64,000 bases of DNA from Pteria penguin (GCA_035048485.1 CM068588.1:23520324-23584323), one strand, 5' to 3'. Numbered from the stretch's first letter, positions 1 to 12,777 are shown. The notes: a model not told the origin generated them from the letters alone. Made by a program: numbers and translations.

Positions 1-620
1 GATCGAATGTTAATGCAACAAAGGAACGAGACTGTAAGATCGAAACATATCGCGACAAAGGAGAAAGAATGGAATATCGCAAATCAATGCGATAAAGTGG
101 CAGGAATATAAGATCGAATCTTAATGCGGCAAAAGAACGATACTGTTAGATCAAACTTAATGCGACAAAGGAGAAAGAATGAAAGATCGAAAATTGATAT
201 GATAAAGGAGCGGGAATGTAAGATCGAATCTTAATGCAACAATGGAACGAGACTGTAAGATCGAATCATAATGCCACAAAGGAGAAAGAATGGAAGATCG
301 AAAATTAATACGACAAAGGAGCGAGAAAATAAGATCGAATTTTAATGCGACAAAGAAGTCAGAAACTAAGATCGAATCTGAATGCGACAAAGGAGCGAGA
401 ATGTAAAATTGAATCTTAATGCGATAAAGGAGTGGGAATGTAAGATCGAATTTTAATATGACAAAAGGACAAGACTGTAAGATCGAACCTTAATGCAACA
501 AAGGAGAAAGAATGGAAGATCGTAAATTAATGCGATAAAGGAGTGGGAATGTAAGATCGAGTCTTAATGCGACAAAGGAGCGACAATGTATGGTTGTATC
601 TTAATAAGACAAATGGGCGA
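1..620. repeat. 37-bp satellite/minisatellite array, cut by the window edge
   Basis: About 16-17 degenerate tandem copies of a 37-bp unit that reads roughly GATCGAATCTTAATGCGACA followed by AAGGAGCGAGAATGTAA. Copies differ by point changes such as GAATCT/GAAAAT, GCGACA/GCAACA and GAGCGAG/GAGAAAG. The array is already in phase at base 1, so it continues to the left. It decays after about 620. Short open frames across it are by-products of the repeat. Confidence 0.9.
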
Positions 621-867
621 CAAAGTAATATCGAATTTCTGTTAGATTGGAGGACTTAGTAAATCATGATATATTATTTGAATCTACAAAAAAGTGTCGG
701 GAGTTTGTTTGATCAATGCTTCACACCAACCCAAATTATACCGTGTATATATGTTGACGACATTGCCATAGCACTTGGCCCACTGATAGTTAGGGATTTT
801 CCCGTATATTGTAACACGGGACTTCGAGATTTTAATGTTCCCCCGCCCCCTTCCCCCGAAAAAAAGA

Positions 868-962
868 AAAAGAACATCGACGAGTCGCCAGCGGGACTTC
901 AATCCGGGACCTCGTGGCCCTGAGTCCAGCATGCTTCCAACTGATATACAACGGCTAGGCGT
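868..962 (-). repeat. Degenerate tRNA-like SINE head
   Basis: On the minus strand there is a B-box-like GGTCCCGGATTGAAGTCC, preceded by sequence resembling a tRNA A-box. The layout matches the heads of the SINE copies elsewhere in the window. No SINE body is recognisable beside it and the ends do not pair as a tRNA acceptor stem, so it is probably an old fragment. Confidence 0.4.
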
Positions 963-1558
963 TCTGAGTGTCAAATATGGAACGTATGCGTTTTTGATCA
1001 ATATATATAATCGTAAACAGTTTGGTGGAAAGCAATTCATAAGGTACGATGTCCTCCGAAGGGAATAAAACAAATAACAAAGATAGACAGAGAAAAAGAA
1101 AGAAAGAAAGAATAGAGAGTAAGAACCAAAACTTTACAATCTTGGCGATATAAAGAAATTCCTTCTTTCAATTCGTTTATTCATTGCGTTGTTCGTTTTT
1201 TTGCGGTGTAAAATGAAACGTAGATTTTTAATATTTTGTATACAGAATAAAAACTCTATTTACATATTTTAAATACCATGGACTATTGTAGGCTTTACAC
1301 AGGTACCAGTTCACGTGTTTAATCTCTGTACTGTTTGATAACAGACAACTGAGCACACACTCCATCGGTACGTATGTGTGCATGAAATAAACGTGCCCCT
1401 GTTGTTGTTGTTGTACATATATTATAACTTAATCGGTAAACAGTCATGATAAATATTATATTTAATGCTGTATGAGTTGTATGAAAGTATATCGATATGT
1501 ATGTGATCTTTTGTACAAGATAAAAAAATGATTTGATAAATGTACAGGAATGTACATA

Positions 1559-1563
<5 letters not shown>

Positions 1564-1604
<41 letters not shown>
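1564..1604. repeat. (GA)n microsatellite
   Basis: A pure GA dinucleotide run of about 40 bp. Confidence 0.95.
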
Positions 1605-1611
<7 letters not shown>

Positions 1612-3339
1612 CTTGGTAAGCATACAACTCCATGTGTTATTATTGTTAAAGTCAGCCATAGCAGTGCGAACATTTCGGCAGGTAGATTTCAACGTACGAC
1701 AGGGGCCTTGTCCTAGCTCTTTCTCTCTCTTGGTTATTGATCGCATGTGGTACCATGAAAGTTCTTTTCCAACTAGTTTAACTACGGTGGCCCGGCTGGC
1801 ACAACCCAATTTAACGGGAACGTACATACTATATGGATTTATCAGCAATGACATTTAAATGTATCCCTCCGCACCACCGTAAATAACTCTAAAATCAATA
1901 ATTATTAATAGAGCAGAAGGCGTGTTCAGCTTAAGATATTTTAATGAAATCTTACGAATAGCCTTTTTTTCATATCATTGCTAAGCATCCACTCTAAACC
2001 TTCTAATCAAGAAGAAAAACAAACAAACGAGTCTCCAAATCAGTAATGAACAGTAAATGATACAAAGTGTGCAGTAAATTGACTTTTTATGAATATAATT
2101 GCCCCCCCCCCCAAAAAAAAAAAACCCTTCCAAAACAAAACAAAAACAAAAAACAAACAAACAAATAAATGACAAACTTTCTTCGCCAAAACATAAAATC
2201 TTAACTAAAAAAGTCATACCCTCTTAACATTGAATAAAAACTCTAATATGACTTAGTGGCAGTGAATAAATATCGTACCTAATACCAAGAAAAATAACCC
2301 CAAAAATTATTTAAATATATTATTTTTGTTGATAAATAGGAGAAAACTTATTCGCCAGGTGATGTTTAACAACGAAAAAGTTTGGTGTGGTCTTACGAAA
2401 GGTATATCCTTCTTAAAAGTCCTCGTTTTACAATTGAGAACGTTTTGGTATCAATGAAATATCAGTGAACAATCATAGTATTTGTTTCCGTGGTTATTCA
2501 GGGATATCCTGAGAAGGTTCAGCAGGGCTGAATATATTTCCGTTTCCACTTTATACTGCATAAAATAGTGCTCTATTCATTTCAGAACCATGTATCAATC
2601 CTAAATGTTTCTGTATTGCGGTGCAGAGATATTTAAATAGAGACTGTTTTAATGCCTTTGTTACTTTACATCGTATGATTTACAGGAATTGAAAACGTCG
2701 AAAAAATCATAGACAACAAAGCTTCAATCTGATGGCCCCCACACCCTTACCTCACTTGCTTGTAAAAGTTTCCCGGGAAGGGGTTTTTTTTTTCGGTTTT
2801 TTGTTTGTTTGTTTGGGTTTTTTTTGTTTTTTGGTTTTTGGTTTTTTTCTTTTGTTTACCTTATCCGGAACACAGATTCCGTCTTTCATCCTTCTTCGAG
2901 GTATGTTCTTTACGCAGTCGCTTCGTTTGATTCAGTCAATTATGCTGTTGGGAAGCAACCATTCGGATCGTCACAGATAGACGATCCAACTTGATTCAAG
3001 ATTGTAACATCCATTCAGTACAAAAAATATGGTTTTTGAGTAAATCGAACAAAAAATATTTGTCGATTTTCTGTGAGACTGGGAGATGACCCCTTACGTA
3101 CCCGGAATTCCTTACAATTATTTCATACAGTGATAAAGTCAAGTGCTAGAAATAACTTTGCCTACGAAGATGGTCGATATGTTAAATGAAGGCTATAATA
3201 TGGAGAAGAGGTAGACTGTGACATTTCTATATATGTACATTTATATGATGTAGATAAACTCTTCATTCCTGTTTAACAGTCCTGACAAACTGATTAAAAA
3301 GATGTTTATTTTAATGAAATGTACTTCGAGCTTCTAAAA

Positions 3340-3600
3340 TATAGAACATGTATAACTTTCAATTTTGTGCACCAGATGCGCATTTTGACAACTTGTGTCT
3401 CTTTAGTGATGTTCGTGGCCGAATGATTGGAATTCACATAGGATATAAATATTTGAAGAGCAGTGTTGAAACCAAAATGACCGAAAAGTGAACCAAAGCA
3501 TCAATCTAAGGACAGAGCTATGCAAAGATTGTTGGATGGATATACTCTCCCACGGGAAGTCCCGCTCTAGTGAGAATTCCCAGAGAGTGGTATTGTTCGA
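3340..3600 (+). repeat. Dispersed repeat family C, copy 1
   Basis: One of three related copies in the window; the others, in reverse orientation, are near 20510-20715 and 29250-29450. Shared blocks include GGCCGAATGATTGGAATTC, GACAACTTGTGTCTCTTTAGTGATG-like text, and a GGACAGAGCTATGC block. Copies are about 75-85% similar by eye. No coding capacity, tRNA-like box or terminal inverted repeat is evident, so the class is unknown. Confidence 0.75.
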
Positions 3601-5491
3601 CATTCTCTGCCCCTATACAGTTCGAACATTCACGCCTACAATTTTATTTCAGTAAAGTGATCCTTATAAAGAATGTGACATTCCTCGTCGTGATTGTCTC
3701 TTTGTACAACTGAAAACCTTGTTTCTATTTAAAAAAAAAGGTAGTTTAGAATCTGAATAGATTTGGGCTGATCAGAATCTTCGGATTTCGTCAAACTCTG
3801 GAATTTTACTAGATTTCTGTAAATATTCTGCCAATCTAATGCATATCAGTTAAATTGATAGGTCTAATGTCTGACATGAAATCTAGTAGTGTTAGAATCC
3901 ATCAAATTACATGAACTTGCGCTAGGAGATAAACTAAGAAGTTTAAAGTCATGTTTAAACTTACAATGTACCTAATACTTTAAAACAAAGGAATATCGAT
4001 GACGGGATTTATTCATCAATGTTTCATAAAAAATGCATGTAGAAAGATCTATTAATTCATCGAATACAATAAATATAATAATATTATACATGTACAGTGA
4101 TAATAAGTATGTTATAACAAGTTCATCCTCAAAAATAATCCTTTTGATACAAACAAGACGCCCAATTGGACCTGTATCGTTCACCTGAGTACCTTGAGCG
4201 TGAGATAGAATTAAACGCATCTGGATTTTCACAAATAAGAGAATTAAATGTGAGAATAATCTAACCGAATGCATGTAACGTAATTTTTTTCCAAAATTTT
4301 CTGATACCTTTGAAGTGTATGCAAAGTGCTCGTCTAAATTTGCTCTTTGTAAAAGAAAATGTCTCCCTGGACCTTTCACTTGTTTCGCACTGAGAATCCA
4401 CTCCTGGGTGGATCCAGGAAATAAAAACCGCTACAACAGTTTATTTTAAAACTAAGAATTGTTTTTGCACTCGTTTCTTAACTTTTTTACAGTAAGTTAA
4501 GATGCGTGAATAAAATACATTATGAACATTTCAAAATGAAAATATCAAAAACATCACCTGAAATTATGCAAAAATGGCAAAGTCTGAAAATACGTAATAC
4601 ATTAAGATTGATTTGGAACTAAATCAGTAACACTTCTTTAGACGTCCTCGGCAAATACAGCCAAGACCAATAAGATTTGCAGAGGAACTTGATAACTTGA
4701 TTCTTGCCAAGTTTCATCAAAAACTTTCCATTAGTTTTGAAGAAGGGATTCATCATAACTTACATACATTTAAGACATGCATTTAAGGTACTCGTTTCAT
4801 TTTTCAATCTTCGAAAATGAAAAATAAATCTCGAAACTATTTTTGCATTTCAACTTTTTACAGTACATTTATTTTCTTTAAATAACACAAAATACATAAA
4901 ATCGTTAATTTATTTATTATTATGAGCAATTTACACAGAAAAGATCAAAAGAAATCACTGGAAACTGTACAGAAAGTCTTACAAGATGTAAAACACTCCA
5001 AAAATTTGATTTAGGGGTGGAATAAAAACATCAACAGTTCTAGAAACACGCTTCTCGATCACTCTAATGCATTCGGTTTGATGATTTGTGCAGCCAAACT
5101 TGAAGTTAGTATAAGGAGTACACCTTTTGGGACATGCGGTATCTCACCAAAGATGTATCCTTTGACGAATCTGGCCGAAAGGTCATAACTATTATACGGG
5201 CTTCGAGCACTTGATCCTATCAAGTTTCATCAAAAACTCCGTTACGATTCTACAAATTAAATTGAAATATGAAACGTTTACGAACATCGAGCGACGGACA
5301 ATATACCTACAACTCTGGCTCATTTGCTCAAGTGAGATAAAACAAAAGAATGTCATTGATGTAATCGATTATGTTGATGTACAAAGTGTTTTAGATTTAA
5401 ATGTGGATCGTGTCACATTTCTAGATTAATTTGATTTATAGTCCTCATCACTTGGACGCCCAGTCTTCTACCAAAGAACGCCAACCCGTCG

Positions 5492-8400
5492 TCACCGCGT
5501 TTTCATCAGCTTTTCTGGATAAAGTTGTGGGTATGGACATTGTTTTACCATCATCATCTGTAAATAATGATTGATTGATTGATTGATTATTGTTTTACGT
5601 CACTTCACGATTATTTCACGTATATGGTGACGGCATCTGCCTTATGCATTGCATACAAATTTAGACCTTTGCAACGGATTCACCCGAAGCAGTGAGGGCT
5701 CTTTTACATGCCACGCCTACACGGGGTTTTTACTGTCTCATCCGAAAGACAGAACACCGGTGTGCCCAGGGAGGGAGTTGAATCCGGGACCTCTCGATAA
5801 CGAGCCCAGCACCTTATCCACTAGGCCACACCGGCTTTAAATAATGCACTTTTAAAACTATACATTATAGCTTCAATGTTCCAATATGAAAAAAAAAGAA
5901 TTTCTGAATCTATGTGACTGTAAAATCTAATGATCACAGGAATAAAGAACTTAATCAATACAAAAATATTCATCTGTATACTATAGTTTTGGCCGACTTA
6001 CCTCATCCAGATAACCGTCCCACCCCAACCTGGGATTGTCCTGTGAACCAGCTATTGTCAACGGACAGCTTGTTTTAAGAATGTCGCCTACAATCAATGC
6101 AGCAGATTTATATAATGTATGTTATATGTCACATTACCGGTATATATATCACAGCAATCAGAAAATAGTGATATCTATTGTTTATAATAATAATAATATG
6201 ATCAGTTCGATTAAATTATAAGAAAACGTTAATGTGTACTTGATTTTTTTGTTTACAAACGAATGATTTGCTTACCTCGCAATCCATTAGATTTATAGAC
6301 TTGTTTATTGTTGACGTTGACGACAAAGTGTTTATCATACAAGTACATTTCTGTTTTATACCACCAAAACCGGTCCTAAGATAGAAGGAAAGAATATGAT
6401 ATATAAGATTATATATTGTATAATGTTAATGATTCACCATATACAATTATAAATTAAATAGTAATATGATATTACATTATATATAATTCATACAATACTT
6501 TCACATTTTCCAATATTTTAATAAATGATATAGTTGTTATAATTGATTTTAATGTTTTGTAAATCGTATGCACAGAACTGATGTTTTAATCTCTCGGGCT
6601 ATTCTTTTCTCTTTTATATATGACATACAATGTAGAAGATCGATGAACTCTTAATCGGGTTCATTTATAAAGAGATGGAATGTTAATTGCTTCTTACATA
6701 TTTAAAGTCCTGGCGCTCTCTCTCTCTCTCTGTCTCTAACAAACACACCCACACACCTACACACACACACCTACATACACACACCCTAACCCCCCCCCCA
6801 CACACACACACACACACGACCCTCTTTTCTCATTCCTCTCCTGTCTGACGTCTATTTTTTCCCATTTCTATCCCTTGCATACTCCCTAATCACTTTGATT
6901 TTTAATATAAAATTAGTTTACAATACAAACTTTCAAACTCAATTTTTCCTCCCAGTTTAAACTGTCTTGTTTCCATGAATACTAATATTACCTTATTGGC
7001 TTTTAGGAACAAATGCAAATTCTTTGAATTTGTTCTAAGAATAATTTCCAGTGTTTCATTGGCTGGAATAAAGCTAATGGCTAACGACGGCTTGTCTCCT
7101 GAGCATCCATTGGACAGTATGGTCATTTTATTATAGGAACTTTTATGTTTCGGATGAGTCTTGAAGTTGAATCTAAGATACATATTTTTTGTAAGTCCGT
7201 TATTTTGGAAAGAAGATAATTGTAATGGGGAGCGTCTAATGGCCATTGCTCCATTCACACTTCCCTTGACTGTCTTGAACCGGATGCGTCGAGCTGCAGA
7301 TACGAGCTGGACATACCGACCTATTCTGACGTCATTACTGTAATCTTTATCCAGGGACATGTCCAGCAACTTGACACACTGCATGTTATCTAAATACAAA
7401 GGAAGTCATCATGTTATTCATTTGTGATCTTGGAGTTGCGAAGACAAGTGCATCTGGTGTCTTTTGAAACAAGAGGCTGTGTCCATTCTTAACCACTATC
7501 GGTTTATTCAATGGAAGAAACTGGGAAAAATTATCTTGTGATATTTTTATCATGAAATTTTGAATATTACTATTAAAATGAATAAAGAAAATACAGGAGT
7601 TTTGATGTGTAATTCCATATTTTCAAGAGGACCGCTAATTCGATCATCGTTCATAACTTGCATTTGCATTTCGCATCATTCTTGAAAAATTTCAACACAA
7701 CCGTATCATATAACAAATCATACGTTACACTATTACATAACCTTTATTTATATGGATTCATGCGAATGTCATTTCTATAAAATCTCAGTAAAATTCCTAT
7801 TCTATGGATACAGCACGTTTATAGTTGTTTCCTATATAATAAGCTAATATAGTACGACCTTATTACGTGCTTTCCGTTAAATCAGACTGTATGGTACAGA
7901 TCGTATACAAGATTATACATGTATTATAGGATCCTGCAGTATGGATTGTGTATTGGTATATATCCCTAGGTGACGCTGTTCAATCAGATTACAAAGTACG
8001 ACAGATCATACGGGACTGTAAAGGCGGCATTTATCGCTCAACTGTTTAATTAGATAATGAAGCTGGGTGCTGACTGACTGCTGTTTGACAGACTAACTGA
8101 CTGATTGGTTAATTGAACATTGTTTTTACGTTACTCCACGATTATTTCACGTATTTGGTGACGGCATTTGCCTGATGCACTGCAAACAAATTTATACCTT
8201 TGCAAAAGATTTACCCCAAGGAGCGAGAGATCTTATACGTGCCTCAACCGAAAGACAGGACACCGGTGCGCCCAAGGCAGGAAGGCAGATGTCGAACCCA
8301 GCACTTCTTTGTCACAAGCTGAATACCCCATCCACTGAGTCACACCGACTTTAGATAGACAGACAGACAGACTGACTGACAGACAGACCCTGTTTAATCG

Positions 8401-9958
8401 GATCATACAGTGCGTAACTTTATGTTTCAGGATATGGTATGAAGCTTAAATTTTCACGTCACAGTTTAAAATTTTGTTAACAACCATTTTAACAAATTCA
8501 TTCTTACATTACTTACATTCTGGTACTGGTACGGGTTTCCAAGTCTCTAATAGTTTTGCTTTCTGCTCCTTAAGGTCCCATTTACACAGACAATTATCGT
8601 TATCCCAGATCATGATTGAGGTTGCCCCGATGCAGCTCTTCTCTATCCACACTCCATTGGTGTATTGCTTGTACATCCTGTTGTCCCGGTCATGCGCCAT
8701 CAGGCCTTTCGTGCAGCATTTACAGTTCGGGTCGATGTTGACCTCAGGCCAGTCACATCGACAGGTTTCGTTATTCCAGACCAGGTTGGTGGGGCAGTTT
8801 AGCCAGTTCTCTGTATACTCCCCTCCATAGGTAGCCACTTTATACTGACGAATGTTATCAGGATTCACTTTGAAGTTGACCATACATGCTAGAAAAGAGT
8901 AACATTATTAGGAGGTTTGTATCTTCAGTTTAACATACTTTTATATTCCTAATATAGAATACAATATTATATTTAACTATATACAGTACTGAATGCATTG
9001 GGTAGAATCTACATAGATTCGTGTATAGGACATACGATCATGTTCTTGAACAGAACTATTGATACATAGCATTTCAAATTTTATTTTGCCTCAGACTAAT
9101 TTGATGAAATAGCATTGCCCAAATCTTGCCACGTGACTACCTTCCAAATTCGTTTGGACCGTCAGTAGTGATATGTTGGACAGCATTATTTTAAAGAAAA
9201 ATAAAAGCTGTTTTGAAAAGAAGTACATGTAAAAGACATTAAGGACATGTTGAATTTTTTAAAAGTGAGATCTTACGGACTCCTGTTCTGTCAGTAGGGA
9301 CATTGCCGGCAGCTGGGTTGAGCATGGTTGTAGTAGTACTAGCGGTAGTGGATACTAGGCCTGTTGTTCCTTGTTGTGTCGTTGTTGCTGCAATAACTGG
9401 CGTCGTTGTTGCTTTAATGATTGGTGTTGTACTTGCTTCAATTACTGGTTTCGTTGTTGCCTGTGTTGTTGTTCGAGTTGTCGTTTTTGTTGTCGTTTCT
9501 ATTGCTGCAGTTACGTTTTGATGTTGCTCTGTATCTTCTGTTGCAGCTGTTGTAGTTGAACTATTGTCGATGACTGAATCAGCCTGATCCTCTCCAGTGC
9601 CTAAGTTCTGGGCTGGTTTGCTAACATTTCCATCAGCGTTTACACTAACATTGTTATATTCGTTTGTCTCGTTATATGACAACACAGTTTCTTTATCAAC
9701 AAAATTTAATGAAACATTTTCCATCGATGAATTTGAAAGCGATAAGTCTAGAATTTCAAAAGTATCTATGTTTGAAGTCATATTAGTAGAATTGTCTGAT
9801 ATTGTCAATTCAAAAGAGTTCACCATCTCAGTTTGATTTCCGTCACGAGTTGTGACATTCGTTTGCAGATCCTGTGAAGTGTTTGCAGGCGCACTTATAA
9901 CTGTTCCAAATAATGTTAATATTCCGCTCGTAATGGTAATGAGAGCAAACATTGTCAT
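5492..9958 (-). CDS. Pif-like secreted shell-matrix protein (mucin-like region + chitin-binding + LamG), six exons
   Basis: Probably a secreted extracellular-matrix protein that binds chitin, as Pif/BMSP proteins do in mollusc shell. CDS exons (minus): 9277-9958, 8517-8888, 6992-7389, 6276-6375, 6002-6087 and 5492-5557. They sum to 1704 nt (567 aa plus stop), with continuous phase. Residues 1-23 form a signal peptide (MTMFALITITSG..., cleavage near ISA-P). Residues 24-227 are Ser/Thr/Asn-rich with 12 N-X-S/T sequons and a TTT-rich tract. Residues 228-351 hold ten cysteines and two peritrophin-like halves (CPTNLVWNNETCRCDW; MIWDNDNCLCKWDL). Residues about 352-555 form a laminin-G-like domain (MYLRFNFK; HFVVNVNN; CPLTIAGS; GYLDEMMMVKQC), followed by a short tail and TGA. 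Family Pif proteins usually begin with a VWA domain; none is present here. The last exon (21 codons) was chosen because its phase-0 frame supplies the closing LamG cysteine. Other possibility: a generic peritrophin/LamG protein. Confidence 0.85.
5571..5838 (-). mobile_element. tRNA-derived SINE, family A copy 1, in the last intron of the Pif-like gene
   Basis: Read on the minus strand it starts with a tRNA-like head (AAAGCCGGTGTGGCCTAGTG A-box region; GGTCCCGGATTCAACTCC B-box), has a body with GTGTAGGCGTGGCATGTAAA, and ends ACGTAAAACAATAATCAATC plus an (AATC)n tail. It fills most of the 444-bp intron 5558-6001. Its tail ends about 10 bp from the acceptor of the final exon. Other family members are at 8103-8353, 11569-11840, 20868-21113, 32070-32337, 41901-42183 and 62457-62723. 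Confidence 0.85.
6715..6825. repeat. Compound CT / CA microsatellite
   Basis: A (CT)n run followed by ACACAC-rich and C-homopolymer sequence, inside intron 3 of the Pif-like gene (6376-6991). Confidence 0.9.
8103..8353 (-). mobile_element. tRNA-derived SINE, family A copy 2 (diverged), in intron 2 of the Pif-like gene
   Basis: Same order of blocks as the 5571-5838 copy: 3' tail side at left (ACGTTACTCCACGATTATTTC), the GTGACGGCAT block, the ACCTTTGCAA block, and a degraded tRNA-like head at right ending CACACCGACTTTAG. It is followed by a GACA/GACT microsatellite at 8354-8390. Confidence 0.75.
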
Positions 9959-10010
9959 AATTTAATCTCCTATCAACACTGTATGATACCTGCAAAAAAA
10001 AACCCAATAT

Positions 10011-10017
10011 TTTTATA
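10011..10017 (-). promoter_or_regulatory. Candidate TATA box of the Pif-like gene
   Basis: On the minus strand CTATAAAAATATT lies about 55 bp upstream of the start codon at 9958, which would give a 5' UTR near 25-30 nt. The same stretch also contains a long T run followed by GCAG at about 9990, which could instead be a splice acceptor for an upstream non-coding exon. The sequence alone cannot decide between them. Confidence 0.35.
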
Positions 10018-10459
10018 GCATCTTGCTTTACTACATATTCGATTTTGTTTTTTCTTTGTTTGGTTGGGTTTAAAAAACAACAAAACAAAACAAAACAAAC
10101 CAACCCCCCCTTTCCAAAATTAACACACTGAACAGAATGATTTGCAAAATGCTATCTACACTTATAATAATTGATTAAGTAACGTTTTATAAAATACCGA
10201 TATAGAGTGGATTGTTTTGTTTGTGATTGATCAACGTCTTGCCTCGATTGTTTCTCTTATATGGTGAAGACATATACCCAAAAACATACTCAGAAAGACC
10301 TACTCAACACAAACAAAAGCAATGAGGATCTTTAGGTACCAACATCTACCATTATGAGGGTAATTTGATTTTATTGTCTAATCCACTAGACAGGACAGAG
10401 CTGACCGAGCCAAATACCCTACAGACAGATCATCTCAAAACTAAGGTTTGTATTGGTTT

Positions 10460-11305
10460 CTCCAAATTGGAAAGAGATGCAAAGGCAGAAGTGGCTTCCA
10501 TAGGGAGCGGATACAAACATTGGGTAAGTAACGATGGGGATACAAAGCCGGAGACTTGCGAGTTTGGGAACGAATATAAACCCGCTACTAGAAGTGATAA
10601 TGGGAAATGGATACAAACTAAGGGGTAGTGATGTTGGGGAACTGATACAAATCCCCTACTAGTGATAATGGGAAATGGATACAAACTAAGGGGTAGTGAT
10701 GTTGGGGAACTGATGCAAATCCGCTACTAGTGATAATGGGAAATGGATACAAACTAAGGGGTAGTGATGTTGGGGAACTGATACAAACTCCCTACTAGTG
10801 ATAATGGGAAATGGATACAAACTAAGGGGTAGTGATGTTGGGGAACTGATACAAACTCCCTACTAGTGATAATGGGAAATGGATACAAACTAAGGGGTAG
10901 TGATGTTGGGGAACTGATACAAATACAAATCCGCTACTAGTGATAATGGGAAATAGATACAAACCTGGAGGTATTGACGGTGTGGAATGGATACAAACCC
11001 GCTACTCGTAATGATGGGAAATGATTACAAACCAAGGGATATTGATTTTATGGAATGGATACAACCCCCCCCCCCAAGTGATAATGGGAAATTGATAAAA
11101 ACCAAGGGGTAGTAACGGTGGAGAACGGAAAACGAAATTGGGGCTGGCGACAATATGACACGGACACATTTCACAAACCCTGGGTTAACGAAGATCGGGA
11201 ACGGGGACGACGGTTAGCGATGACGGGGAACTCGTACAAACCCGGAGTAGTGATGTTAAGGAGCAGATGCAAACCCTGGTCTAACGATGATGCAAGAACG
11301 GATTA
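10460..11305. repeat. 68-bp minisatellite with degenerate flanks
   Basis: Near-identical 68-bp units run from about 10595 to 10960, with successive TGATAATGGGAAATGGATAC starts 68 bp apart (10595, 10663, 10731...). Each unit is itself two related half-units of about 34 bp (TGATAATGGGAAATGGATAC... and TGATGTTGGGGAACTGATAC...). Half-units continue, more diverged, on both sides to about 10460 and 11305. The pattern fits an old 34-bp array with a recently homogenised 68-bp core. Confidence 0.9.
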
Positions 11306-11568
11306 ACATGTGATGAATATAAATTTTAATATAGGCTGAGAAGTAGTACGATGTATATTATGTATATGTGAAAAAGACTGGTTTGATAATTGACCAAGAG
11401 GACACATTTCTAGCAGGCAGTCCATAAGGATATTATACTCAATAGAAAGGTGAAGTAGGACTTATTTAAAGTCAGAATATGGTTCATAATAATCCCATAG
11501 ATTTAAAGCAAGTAGCAAAGAAGAATTTGATTCGTCTGGAAATAAAAATATTTATTTTCATTTGTCAT

Positions 11569-11840
11569 AATGGGGCAGGAGTAGCCCAATCAGTGAGATG
11601 CTTTTCTCGTGACCAAGAGGATCCGGGTTCGAATTCCGCCGCTGGCTCGTCGGCCTCCTAACTTTCGGATGAAACAGTAAAAACTGAAGTCCCGGTGGAC
11701 ATGACACGTAAAAGATCCATCAGTGCTACCAGTAGTAAGTCTGTTGCAATTTCCAAGTTTATAAGCATCACATCATGTAGATGCCGTTACCGTATAAGTA
11801 TATTGATCATAGTGTGAAACAAAAATCAAACAAATAAATC
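11569..11840 (+). mobile_element. tRNA-derived SINE, family A copy 3
   Basis: A tRNA-like head (GTAGCCCAATCAGTGAGATG; B-box GATCCGGGTTCGAATTCC) is followed by a body with GACATGACACGTAAAAGATCC and a 3' region with AAAACAAAAATCAAACAAAT, like the tail of the other copies. It looks diverged. Confidence 0.7.
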
Positions 11841-12769
11841 TGAACTTTATGAAGTGAATACAATATGTTAGCTAGAACCAAGAAAAATAATATTCACTTG
11901 TCCTTGAGGATGGAATAAATATTGCTCACTTAAAAGAAATAAATCATTGTATCAGCTGCAGAACTGTCAATAGCAATTACATAATATGAAATTTTTATTA
12001 CAATTTTTTCAGTGTTTATTTCACGCAATTGAGATATCTTTGAAAGCATCACAACTAAAACACAGATTTCCTTCGACAATCTATCTACTTTGTCAAGTCA
12101 GGACACTTGGGAAATATGGAAATCCAATCCATGGTTCTGTTTAAGTGTACAGTTTTCATGCATTAGATCGTTAGAATCACCTGAGCGTGCAGATGCAGGT
12201 GAACATTAATGTTCTAGGAAAATGAGATTAAAACAGTCATCGAACATGTAACAATGTATGCATGGATTAAAATGATTGATCTATCATGCCTGATAATGGA
12301 AGTTCCTTGCAACAATTGAATTCATTTTTCTTCTCGACGTATAGACAACCTGCAGTGTCAAGGACAAAGAGCCAAATAAGGAGGAGGAGGGCTGAGACTA
12401 ACAAAGCATTGACAGAATATCCTGGAAATGAGGTAAAAAAGAGAATTCAGTTCAGACATATTGCGGTACAGGTACCATTATGTAGAGCGTGTGTCAGTCC
12501 GTCAGTCTGTACGTCTAGTCATTTGTTTGTGTTAAATGACTATCCAGGAATATTCTCTCTCTAGAGCACCTTATAAAATTTCATTAAAGGATTAAAATTT
12601 TTATCAGGTAATTGTGACTTTCATAAGTAGATTTTTATTCATAATCCCTGTTTGTTCTTCGGATGAGACGTAGACTTGCTCAAATCCCCCCCATTTTGTT
12701 TTTGATTTTCCAGTATCAAATAGAGAGGTTTTGTATACTCGGGCCCTCAAGTGATACTTTTCTACTGAA

Positions 12770-12777
12770 TAATAATG

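Larger units (their letters stand above)
621..5491. other. Intergenic region downstream of the Pif-like gene
   Basis: No exon of a recognisable protein was found on either strand. Contents: a degenerate tRNA-like fragment near 870-960, a GA microsatellite at 1564-1604, C/A and T/G homopolymer-rich stretches near 2100-2165 and 2785-2850, a dispersed repeat copy at 3340-3600, and AT-rich DNA. The 3' UTR of the Pif-like gene should lie just left of 5492. I cannot place its poly(A) site; an AATAAA-type signal on the minus strand occurs near 4908. Confidence 0.6.

Noticed and set aside
1319..1858. Several overlapping open frames on both strands
   Set aside because: They owe their length to a GA microsatellite that is open in several frames; no family similarity.
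3972..4379. 135-residue minus-strand open frame
   Set aside because: It looks like translation of non-coding dispersed sequence; it has no recognisable domain, no convincing splice partner and an isolated position.
5442..5557. Alternative frame for the last Pif-like exon (DDGKTMSIPTTLSRK...)
   Set aside because: It needs a phase-1 entry, but the preceding exon ends in phase 0; the phase-0 frame gives the expected closing LamG cysteine.
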